Assembly: GCA_958431945.1 (NCBI GenBank) | Contig: CAUASQ010000056.1 | Location: 1 to 10,649, forward strand | Source: an uncultured Collinsella sp. | Lineage (GTDB): Bacteria > Actinomycetota > Coriobacteriia > Coriobacteriales > Coriobacteriaceae | Length of the DNA: 10,649 nucleotides | Direction of reading: 5' to 3' | Shown here: piece after piece, positions 1 to 5,769 of the stretch | Layout of the letters: each line of letters starts with the position of its first letter | Position numbering within the stretch: position 1 is the stretch's first letter | Program-made: the position numbers and the translations under genes | The notes under the pieces: generated by a model | Told to the model about the DNA's origin: nothing | Databases searched by the model: none | Seen by the model: only the letters and a program-made list of their open reading frames with translations

Positions 1-39
1 CTTAGGCGGATTCGAAGCAGCCATAAGACCCTCCCATGA
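1..39 (+). CDS. Possible 3' end of an upstream gene (partial)
   Basis: Frame 1 is open from the window edge and ends in a TGA at 37-39. That TGA overlaps the ATG at 36-38 of the next gene in an ATGA arrangement typical of translationally coupled genes. Only about twelve residues are visible and they match nothing I recognise. Frame 2 is also open across the edge, to about position 101, so the reading is not unique. The overlap is seen; the existence of the gene is inference, made a little likelier because the next junction (602-605) shows the same kind of overlap. Confidence 0.2.
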   Translation, partial: LRRIRSSHKTLP

Positions 40-605
40 ACAATCCGGCCCAACAAGCCCGGATGAAACACGTGCTACATCAGTATACAGGGGAGTGGGG
101 TAGCGGGGTACAAGCGCGCCAGCGGCAAACCGAGAGCATCAACAATGTGCCTCCGCTCTATTTGGACGATGGTACGTGGGTCATTAAGTACTCGGTTCAA
201 GCGCCGGGTACCGTTGGTTTTCGAAACCAGAATTACAACCGTAAAATGCTCAACTGCATGGAATGTGACGTCCCGGTCGGAGTCATATTTGCAACCGAGG
301 TGGGCTATAAGGTGCTCGGCCTTGCGTTTGTTGAGCGGTTCGAGCCCGAAAACGGATGGTTTGTTCTGCACGGTCCTGTTCATAAAGGCGGACCGGACCC
401 TCGTTTTGCGCCCGACATGAGTTATCTGAAGCACATATCCGTCGATATTGAGTTTGCCGGACAGGGTGCGACCGACGATGAAATTTGGCTTTGGCGGTCT
501 TTTACGATCGTGCTGTTTGATCGGATCGCGTGGCGATGCAATCTCGCACACGCCTGCCGGTGCATGCTCTTCCTGATTTGTATAGCGAGAGGGGAGCGAA
601 CGTGA
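36..605 (+). CDS. Hypothetical protein resembling the N-terminal module of HNH-type restriction endonucleases
   Basis: A 189-residue protein. Residues about 40-115 carry a pattern I associate with the PUA/SRA-like N-terminal module found before HNH nuclease domains in many actinobacterial putative restriction enzymes: a Tyr-Leu-Asp-Asp-Gly segment near 42-46, a strand pair around 49-53, an Asn-rich turn near 64-68, then VPVGVIF (79-85) and YKVLGLAFVE (91-100), followed by a hydrophobic strand ending in LHGP. In those enzymes the module is thought to contact DNA and the nuclease follows; here there is no HNH motif and the protein ends early. The last 35 or so residues are unusual (rich in Cys, Ile and Arg) and could be out of frame. 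There is no Shine-Dalgarno at ATG 36; ATG 63 is an in-frame alternative. Base use is less GC-rich than in the housekeeping genes, which suggests acquisition. The stop overlaps the next start (GTGA). Assignment is by remembered pattern only. Confidence 0.5.
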   Translation: MNNPAQQARMKHVLHQYTGEWGSGVQARQRQTESINNVPPLYLDDGTWVIKYSVQAPGTVGFRNQNYNRKMLNCMECDVPVGVIFATEVGYKVLGLAFVERFEPENGWFVLHGPVHKGGPDPRFAPDMSYLKHISVDIEFAGQGATDDEIWLWRSFTIVLFDRIAWRCNLAHACRCMLFLICIARGERT

Positions 606-886
606 GCTGGCGAGGCGATATTGCGATGGGGAAGTACGGAAAACTGCCGTGCGCCCTTATAGACAACAAAATGTTTCCGAGCGTAGAAGTTGATTGCGGG
701 TCGTTTGTCGTCGCCTGTCCTTGCTGCGGCTCGCAAATACCGTGCCTCGACATTCGGTTCATCGATGCGTGCGACAGACTTAGCGACGAAGTGAGAAAAC
801 GGACAGGCGTTCATATGCCGGTGTATCAGGAGAAATGCCCTGTTTGTGGCCTCGATATCGTGTACGACGCCGGCGACGAGGGATAG
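602..886 (+). CDS. Small zinc-ribbon-like hypothetical protein
   Basis: A 94-residue protein read from GTG 602. The start is chosen because a strong Shine-Dalgarno (GAGGGGAG, about 588-597) lies just upstream and because the GTG overlaps the TGA of the preceding gene, implying translational coupling. An upstream in-frame ATG at 530 would add 24 residues but has no comparable ribosome site. Two Cys pairs, C39-x2-C42 (with an extra Cys at 41) and C79-x2-C82, each followed by Gly, form a plausible four-Cys zinc site around a 36-residue insert containing a predicted helix. I do not recognise a named family. Zinc ribbons of this size may bind nucleic acid or a partner protein; the coupled neighbour is the most likely partner. 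Third-position base use is less biased than in the core genes, as in its neighbour. Coding status is fairly secure; function is unknown. Confidence 0.55.
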   Translation: MSWRGDIAMGKYGKLPCALIDNKMFPSVEVDCGSFVVACPCCGSQIPCLDIRFIDACDRLSDEVRKRTGVHMPVYQEKCPVCGLDIVYDAGDEG

Positions 887-924
887 GTGATGCGGAGGAG
901 CTGGCTGTGAAGGCATCTCTGTCC

Positions 925-1611
925 CTATAAATAAATCCCCTCACCGAGCTGCCTGTGGAACTCGGCGTGATGGTCGCGTGCCCAGGTAAAGAGCGCCTGG
1001 TCAAAGTCGGTACGCGCGGCCGGGACGCCAAAGACGCCGGCAACTTCGACGCGCACAAACTCCAGTGCCGGCAGCTTGTTGATGGCAGTGAGGGCAAACG
1101 GGGACGAGGGCTCCTCGAACAGATAGCGGCTGCCTTGCAGCGCGTCGCAACTGGTGCACGTGTTGCCGAGCGACGGGGCTTTGGAGGCTCGCGCGCCTAC
1201 GGGCTTGTAGCCGCAGCGCTTATGAAGGTAGTCGCGGATCTCGCCCGGCACGCAGCCAAGAGCGGGCACGATGGCGAGTGCGTTGGCGTTGGCCGTGTCG
1301 ATGGCAATGTGCCCGGCTTCGTTGGGCGCGTGCGCGATGGCGATGCTCTCGTCGTTATCGGCTCGATAGGGAATGCCGAAGGCCGCGACCGAGGTCTCTT
1401 TGTGACACTTCCAGCACTCGCGCTTGCCCAGTACTAGATATATATACGGTGCTGAGGGGTCGGATCGGTCAACACCGGGCAGCCACTCGGCAAAGGGCTC
1501 GGGGTTGACGCCGCTGGGTACATACCAGATCTTCTTGGTCCGGTCCCATTTGGCGCCCAGCGCCTTGGCTTCTTCTTTGTGCGAAAAGGGGACATCGAGC
1601 TCGGTGCGCAT
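925..1611 (-). CDS. DUF5710 domain-containing protein with paired cysteines
   Basis: A 228-residue protein. Residues 3-44 are a clear DUF5710 domain: LDVPF (5-9), KEEAKALGAKWD (12-23), then KKIWYVP (26-32). This short module is common in plasmid and phage primase or helicase-like proteins and in stand-alone proteins of unknown function. Further on are C66-x2-C69 (CWKC) and C152-x2-C155 (CTSC, followed by DALQG), with another Cys at 133. The CWKC...TCxxCxALQG spacing is one I recall from a recurrent but uncharacterised bacterial family, and it probably binds zinc. The start is placed at the ATG complementary to 1609-1611 because AAGGAG lies six bases upstream. An ATG 12 codons further up lacks such a site and adds residues unlike the family. 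The gene is convergent with the pair ending at 886, with only 38 bp between them and no visible terminator. Enzymatic role unknown; DNA- or RNA-related function is a guess. Confidence 0.75.
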   Translation of the reverse strand: MRTELDVPFSHKEEAKALGAKWDRTKKIWYVPSGVNPEPFAEWLPGVDRSDPSAPYIYLVLGKRECWKCHKETSVAAFGIPYRADNDESIAIAHAPNEAGHIAIDTANANALAIVPALGCVPGEIRDYLHKRCGYKPVGARASKAPSLGNTCTSCDALQGSRYLFEEPSSPFALTAINKLPALEFVRVEVAGVFGVPAARTDFDQALFTWARDHHAEFHRQLGEGIYL

Positions 1612-1712
1612 GGCGGCTCCTTGGTGCTGCAGGTGCAAGTGGCCCAAGGATACCGCAGGGCGCAGACATCGCGGCGTTTTGCTGAGAAGTTGCGGTGCGG
1701 ACTGATTGGTTA

Positions 1713-1732
1713 TGCCGATGGATAGATCGGCA
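1713..1732. repeat. Short perfect inverted repeat upstream of the DUF5710 gene
   Basis: TGCCGAT (1713-1719) and ATCGGCA (1726-1732) are perfect inverted repeats around a six-base spacer. There is no T-run on either side, so it does not look like a terminator. It sits about 100 bp upstream of the DUF5710 start, where an operator could lie. The rest of 1612-1791 shows nothing else I can support: no convincing -35/-10 pair and no small gene. Confidence 0.3.
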
Positions 1733-1791
1733 AGTAGATGGTCGGCTTTTGGCTAGTTGGGCGGTTGGAGCTGCCAGCTAATTTGGCGACA

Positions 1792-1829
1792 TAAAACAAA
1801 ACAGCCCAGAGGACATAGCCTCTGGGCTG
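1792..1829 (-). terminator. Intrinsic terminator of tRNA-Val
   Basis: On the minus strand an 11-bp perfect stem (CAGCCCAGAGG / CCTCTGGGCTG; plus-strand 1802-1812 and 1819-1829) encloses a six-base loop and is followed by TTTTGTTTT. It begins nine bases after the tRNA CCA end, so it terminates the tRNA transcript. Confidence 0.93.
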
Positions 1830-1837
1830 CGAACATT

Positions 1838-1912
1838 TGGTGGGCGTTAGAAGATTTGAACTTCTGACCTCTTCCGTGTCAGGGAAGCGCTCTCCCCCTG
1901 AGCTAAACGCCC
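1838..1912 (-). tRNA. tRNA-Val (anticodon GAC)
   Basis: The minus strand folds into a complete 75-nt cloverleaf. The acceptor stem GGGCGTT pairs with AACGCCC, followed by discriminator A and an encoded CCA. The D arm pairs GCTC with GAGC. The anticodon stem CTTCC/GGAAG encloses the loop CTGACAC, giving anticodon GAC, which reads valine codons GUC and GUU. The T arm is AGAAG/CTTCT with loop TTCAAAT. It has its own promoter and terminator and stands as a single-gene unit. The accessory-looking genes at 36-1611 lie on its 3' side. Confidence 0.97.
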
Positions 1913-1941
1913 GATCAAGGGTGCGCAAGCGCGCAAGGGAT

Positions 1942-1986
1942 AATATAACGGAGCCTGAACTCGGTGGCAAGAACATTTTTAAAAAT
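1942..1986 (-). promoter_or_regulatory. Promoter of tRNA-Val with A/T-rich upstream element
   Basis: Read on the minus strand: -35 TTGCCA (complement of 1965-1970), a 17-bp spacer, and -10 TATATT (complement of 1942-1947), placing the start of transcription near 1935, about 23 bases before the mature tRNA. Immediately upstream of the -35, at 1975-1986, is the perfect palindrome ATTTTTAAAAAT. This is in the position and of the composition of an UP element, as is typical of strong stable-RNA promoters. Confidence 0.82.
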
Positions 1987-2201
1987 CGCTTACATTGTGG
2001 AATTCGGGGGCTTCGTCATAGCCATTTCAAAAGAGCCTGCTGCCGCGATTTGGCTGTCGCATAATGCAAGGCCATTGCGGTATCGAGCTATGGAAAGACA
2101 CCTGCGGAATTGTCCTACCGATAAGCGGACAAGCCTCCAGCTGGTGCCTTCGCCGTGGTAAGGTAAGCCGAATTGCTTCCAGACTGTTTCGGGGGAGTGG
2201 A
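1987..2201 (+). other. Leader region of the transporter gene
   Basis: No gene is supported here. A CATAAT at 2060-2065 could be a -10, but no convincing -35 precedes it. TTGTCC (2110-2115) and GGACAA (2127-2132) form a six-bp inverted repeat of uncertain meaning. The reading frame of the transporter is open back to an ATG at 2064, but the extra residues do not resemble the family and lack a ribosome-binding site. Confidence 0.3.
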
Positions 2202-3224
2202 ATGAGCAAAGAGTGTGTCGAGCAGGTCGAAGGCGCAGGGGCTTCGGTGCCGATGACCGATATATCGAACATTGATGTGCCCGAGGGCACCGACGAGCTC
2301 AGCCGTAGCACCCGCCGCGCCTGGCGCGACCGCCTTAACGATGCGTCGTCGCGCAAGATGATCACGGGCGTCTTGGCTACGCTGGTGGGCGGTTCGTTTT
2401 GGGGCTTCTCGGGCACCAGCGCGAGCTTTCTGTTCGATACCTACCACGTCGACACCTTGTGGCTTATGAGCGTGCGTCAGATTCTCGCCGGTCTACTCTT
2501 TATGGCCGTGGTTGTTACGCGCGACCGCGAGCGCCTGATTAAGCTCTGGACCACACCCGCCGATCGTAAGCAGCTGCTGCTCTTTACCGCCTTTGGCCTG
2601 CTGTTCAACCAGTTTTGCTATCTTTCGGCCGTGCGCCTGACGAACGCCGGAACCGCGACGGTGCTCCAGTGCCTGCAGCTCGTTATCATCATGGGCTACA
2701 CCTGCGTGATCGATCGCCGCATGCCGCGTACTCGCGAAGTCATCGGCATTGGCCTAGCTCTGGGTGGAACCTTTTTAATCGCCACCGGCGGCGACCCCAC
2801 CAGCCTGAATATCTCGCCGCTTGGCCTGGCAGCAGGTCTTATGTGTGCGGTCAGCGCCGCGTGTATGGCGGTGATTCCCGCCAAGATCCTGCCCGAATAC
2901 GGTAGCCCCATCGTCACGGGCTCGGCAATGCTCACGGCGGGCGTGGTCTCGTGCGTCTTCGTGCAGCCCTGGGCGCATATGCCGGCGCTCGATGCCGCCG
3001 GTATCGAGGCGCTCGCGGTGTTCGTGGTTATCGGCTCGTTTTTTGCTTACATGCTCTATATGCAGGGCGTTAAGGACATCGGCTCGGTGCGTGCGAGCCT
3101 CATCGGAACTGTGGAGCCGGTTTCGGCGACCATCACCAGCGCCGTTATGCTGGGCACGGTGTTTTTGCCGACCGACCTTATCGGCTTTGCCATGATCATC
3201 GTGATGATGTTCCTCACGGTGTAG
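2202..3224 (+). CDS. EamA/DMT-family transporter
   Basis: A 340-residue integral membrane protein of the drug/metabolite transporter superfamily, which exports or exchanges small metabolites; the substrate cannot be told from sequence. After a hydrophilic, cytoplasmic-type N-terminal segment (residues 1-52, longer than usual for the family) come about ten hydrophobic segments in two EamA repeats: roughly 53-195, starting with the family-like GGSFWGFSG (63-71), and 205-338, with the characteristic EPVSATI near 305-311. The repeats contain typical small-residue helices such as LTNAGTATVLQ (146-156). The start at ATG 2202 is supported by GGGGGAG five bases upstream. The protein ends directly after the last helix with no tail, which is normal for the family. 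It stands alone: the tRNA unit is divergent, and 149 bp separate it from the next gene. Family assignment is firm, substrate unknown. Confidence 0.9.
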   Translation: MSKECVEQVEGAGASVPMTDISNIDVPEGTDELSRSTRRAWRDRLNDASSRKMITGVLATLVGGSFWGFSGTSASFLFDTYHVDTLWLMSVRQILAGLLFMAVVVTRDRERLIKLWTTPADRKQLLLFTAFGLLFNQFCYLSAVRLTNAGTATVLQCLQLVIIMGYTCVIDRRMPRTREVIGIGLALGGTFLIATGGDPTSLNISPLGLAAGLMCAVSAACMAVIPAKILPEYGSPIVTGSAMLTAGVVSCVFVQPWAHMPALDAAGIEALAVFVVIGSFFAYMLYMQGVKDIGSVRASLIGTVEPVSATITSAVMLGTVFLPTDLIGFAMIIVMMFLTV

Positions 3225-3373
3225 TTGACGCCGCCGCCAAGACAGAAAAGGTGTTGTGCCGCATTTTCGCCAATTGATGTCCGTGTCTGGAGTTTAGCTG
3301 TCGATGCTCAAAATGCCATAAACTAGTAACGTCATGGACTTTTTCATTGCGACTCAATTGCGAGGATTTCTTT
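3225..3373 (+). other. Intergenic region before the DUF4012 gene
   Basis: No clear terminator follows the transporter gene. GCATTTT (3261-3267) and AAAATGC (3310-3316) are inverted repeats 42 bp apart. ATTGCGA occurs twice with an 11-bp period (3346-3352 and 3357-3363), ending just before the ribosome site. A weak -10-like CATAAA at 3317-3322 has only a poor -35 (TTAGCT) 17 bp upstream. Confidence 0.3.
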
Positions 3374-5686
3374 ATGGCTGGTAATCACTTTAAGGGCGGC
3401 GATAGCGGCCGTCCTGCAGTTCCGCCGCGTCCGAACGGGGCTGGTAAGGCCGGCACGCCGGGCGGCGCTGGACAGGGCGGTTCCGGTAAGCGCGTGTCCC
3501 CGGGCGAGACGGCGATGTTTACCGCTCTGTACGAGCAGTCTCAAAAGGCAAAAAAGACCGGCCGTGCAAGAGGGAATGTCTTTGCGGGCGGTGCAACCTC
3601 CACGTCGCAGCCGAGCGGGGCTCCTTCGGTACCTGCGAACAACGCAGGTGCTGCCAACGCCGCGAATACCGCCGGCAACGTTAATGCCGGCAAGGCCGCC
3701 AACAATACTCCCTCTTCCGGTGGCGCGGGGCTTACAGGTAACCTTGGCACGATTTACACCGGCGCCTCCGAGACTGGCACGTTCGCCCGCCTGGATGATA
3801 GCGGTACCGAGTTTGCGGGCTCGGGTTCCAAGGAAGATTATTACGATTTTGGCTTGAACTACGGTAGCGACGCTTCGTCGAGTTCGACCTCTGGCGGTCT
3901 GGTCCGTCATCGCCATCGCAAGGGCGAGCGCAAAAAGCGTCACACTGGCGCCATTATTGCCGCTGTGGTCGTGGTGCTTCTCGTTGCGCTTGGCGCAAGC
4001 GGCTTTATGCTGCTTAACTCGGCAAAGACCGTAAAGAGCGAAGCGAAGGAGGCTGTCGAGATTGTCGGTGGCCTTAAGGACAAGGTCACGTCGGGCGATT
4101 TTTCGACGCTGCCTGACGACGCGAAGAAGATCGATGAGCTCTGCGACAGCATGAAGGCGGAGACTTCGAGCCCGCTGTGGACGGCGGCTTCGTTTATCCC
4201 GGTGTATGGCAGCGACATCAATGCGGCCCGCACCATGATCGACGCCCTGTCCGATGTCTCGAGCAATGCGCTGGTTCCCATGGCCGATAACCTTTCGCAG
4301 GCCACGCCCGGCAAGCTGTTTCAGGACGGCATGATTAACGTGTCCGCGCTGCAGGCGGTCGCCGATTCGCTTTCCAGCAGCTCGAAGGTGTTCAAGAGCG
4401 CCAACGAGAAGATCCAGGGCATTGGCGATACTCATATTTCCCAGGTGACCGAGCTGGTCGATAAGGCCAAGGACGGCTTTGCCACCCTCAACGGCGCGGT
4501 TGACGCGGCGGAGAAGGTCGCCCCCGTCCTTCCGCAGATGCTCGGCGCCAACGGCCAGACGCGCAGCTACCTTGTGTACGCCATGAACAACGTCGAGATT
4601 CGTGCCTGCGGCGGCTTTGGCGGTTCGCAGGGCCTGATTTCGGTCACCGACGGCCAGATGTCGATTGGCGAGTTTGTTCCCCGCATTGGACTCAGCGAGG
4701 ATGAGGCAGTCGAGAGCGTCGACGAAGAGGATGAGGCGCTGTTCGGCAACCACAGTAACCTGTACAACTCGGGCAATACCTATTCGCCTGATTGGCCCCG
4801 CAACTCGCAGCGTGTCGCAGCCCTGTGGAAATCTCAATATGGCCAGGACGTTGACGGCGTCGTGGGTATCGACCCGGTGTTCCTGCAGTATCTGCTGGGC
4901 CTGGTCGGTAACGTGTCGCTGCCCGACGGAACGGTTGTCGACGGCACCAACGCCGCAAAGGTCCTCATGCACGATGTGTACTGGAACTATCCGGTCGAGG
5001 AGTCGGACGGCATCTTTGCATCCGTCGCCAGCGCTGCCTTCGACAAGATCCTTGGCGGTATCGGCGATGTCGATGTTACGAAGCTTGTCAGCGCCGTTGA
5101 GCGCGGTGCCGAAGAGGGCCGCCTGATCGCGTGGATGAAAAACGATGACGAGCAGAACGCTATCAAGGAGATGAACATCGACGCCTCGCTGCCCGATCCG
5201 GATGACCCGAGTGAAGATCCCGTTGCTGGTGTCTACTTTAACAACCTGAGCTTCTCCAAGCTCGACTGGTACCTGAATGCCGATACGCAGATTGGCCAGG
5301 GCATCAAGAACGGTGACGGCACATGCTCGTATCGCATCACCGTTACCCTGACGAACATCATGACGCAGGAGGAGGCCGGCAAGCTGCCCGACTACGTCGC
5401 GGCGAGCGCGCCCGATGCCGCGCGCGACGACGAGCGTCTGAATGTCTCGTTGTTTGCCCCGACGGGCGGCAACATTACTGATCTGACCGTCGAGGGCACC
5501 CAGTTTGGTCTTGGCGCCGCTACGTGGCATGGAATCCCCTTCTATTCGGGCACCGTTGACCTGCATGCTGGCGAGACGACGACGATCACATATACGCTGA
5601 CCACGTCAGCCGAGGCGGGGGACAAGCCGCTTACGCTGCGTCAGACTCCTACATGCCAGGCGGCTCGCGACAGCGCGTCGGCGTAG
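3374..5686 (+). CDS. DUF4012 domain-containing membrane protein
   Basis: A 770-residue protein. Residues 1 to about 160 are low-complexity, rich in Gly, Ala, Asn, Ser and Pro, and probably disordered. A basic stretch rich in His, Arg and Lys (about 175-189) precedes one transmembrane helix (about 192-214), so the N-terminus should be cytoplasmic and the rest outside. The external part starts with helical segments (about 220-390) and then carries the DUF4012 core: RSYLVYAMNNVEIRACGGFGG (397-417), the YSPDWPRNSQRVAALW motif (470-485) and VDGVVGIDP (493-501), all matching the family pattern of N-x-E-x-R-x-x-GGF and S-x-D-W-P. A beta-rich C-terminal part (about 620-760) follows. The family is widespread in actinobacteria and Gram-positive bacteria, often near surface polysaccharide genes, but has no established biochemical function. 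The start at ATG 3374 is supported by GAGGA eight bases upstream; a TTG nine codons earlier is unlikely. It precedes glmM in the same direction with an 83-bp gap. Confidence 0.9.
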   Translation: MAGNHFKGGDSGRPAVPPRPNGAGKAGTPGGAGQGGSGKRVSPGETAMFTALYEQSQKAKKTGRARGNVFAGGATSTSQPSGAPSVPANNAGAANAANTAGNVNAGKAANNTPSSGGAGLTGNLGTIYTGASETGTFARLDDSGTEFAGSGSKEDYYDFGLNYGSDASSSSTSGGLVRHRHRKGERKKRHTGAIIAAVVVVLLVALGASGFMLLNSAKTVKSEAKEAVEIVGGLKDKVTSGDFSTLPDDAKKIDELCDSMKAETSSPLWTAASFIPVYGSDINAARTMIDALSDVSSNALVPMADNLSQATPGKLFQDGMINVSALQAVADSLSSSSKVFKSANEKIQGIGDTHISQVTELVDKAKDGFATLNGAVDAAEKVAPVLPQMLGANGQTRSYLVYAMNNVEIRACGGFGGSQGLISVTDGQMSIGEFVPRIGLSEDEAVESVDEEDEALFGNHSNLYNSGNTYSPDWPRNSQRVAALWKSQYGQDVDGVVGIDPVFLQYLLGLVGNVSLPDGTVVDGTNAAKVLMHDVYWNYPVEESDGIFASVASAAFDKILGGIGDVDVTKLVSAVERGAEEGRLIAWMKNDDEQNAIKEMNIDASLPDPDDPSEDPVAGVYFNNLSFSKLDWYLNADTQIGQGIKNGDGTCSYRITVTLTNIMTQEEAGKLPDYVAASAPDAARDDERLNVSLFAPTGGNITDLTVEGTQFGLGAATWHGIPFYSGTVDLHAGETTTITYTLTTSAEAGDKPLTLRQTPTCQAARDSASA

Positions 5687-5704
5687 GGTTTTTCTGGTAG
5701 CGCA

Positions 5705-5710
5705 GATAAT
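5705..5710 (+). promoter_or_regulatory. Candidate -10 element for glmM
   Basis: GATAAT matches TATAAT at five of six positions and would start transcription near 5717, just before the hairpin at 5724-5750. No acceptable -35 lies 16-18 bp upstream, so this is weak. It matters because a terminator-like hairpin separates glmM from the upstream gene, and glmM is likely to need its own promoter or read-through. Confidence 0.22.
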
Positions 5711-5723
5711 CGAGTACCATTTT

Positions 5724-5757
5724 GGGGCGGACAGGCAATCTGTTCGCCCCTATTTTG
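5724..5757 (+). terminator. Terminator-like hairpin in the glmM leader
   Basis: GGGGCGGACAG (5724-5734) pairs with CTGTTCGCCCC (5740-5750) over 11 bp with one G-U pair and a five-base loop, and is followed by TATTTTG. It most likely ends transcripts of the DUF4012 gene. Its 3' side ends only eight bases before the glmM Shine-Dalgarno, so it could also act as a leader attenuator or simply as a 5' stabilising stem. Confidence 0.7.
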
Positions 5758-5769
5758 TAAGGAGAGCGC

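Noticed and set aside
1..1837. Second copy of the tRNA-Val 3' end as an attachment-site repeat
   Set aside because: Reading through the region I found no repeat of the TGGTGGGCGTT end, so no att site can be claimed inside the window.
2064..2201. Transporter start at ATG 2064
   Set aside because: No ribosome site is present and the 46 extra residues are unlike any family N-terminus; GGGGGAG precedes ATG 2202.
3344..5566. A 740-codon open frame on the minus strand, antisense to the DUF4012 gene
   Set aside because: It mirrors the codon bias of the real gene, is rich in Val, Ala, Arg and His without domains, and has no ribosome site. The plus-strand reading has recognisable DUF4012 motifs.
5724..5757. 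glmM leader hairpin as a glmS-type ribozyme or metabolite riboswitch
   Set aside because: The leader is far too short for the glmS ribozyme, and the only structure is one simple stem-loop.
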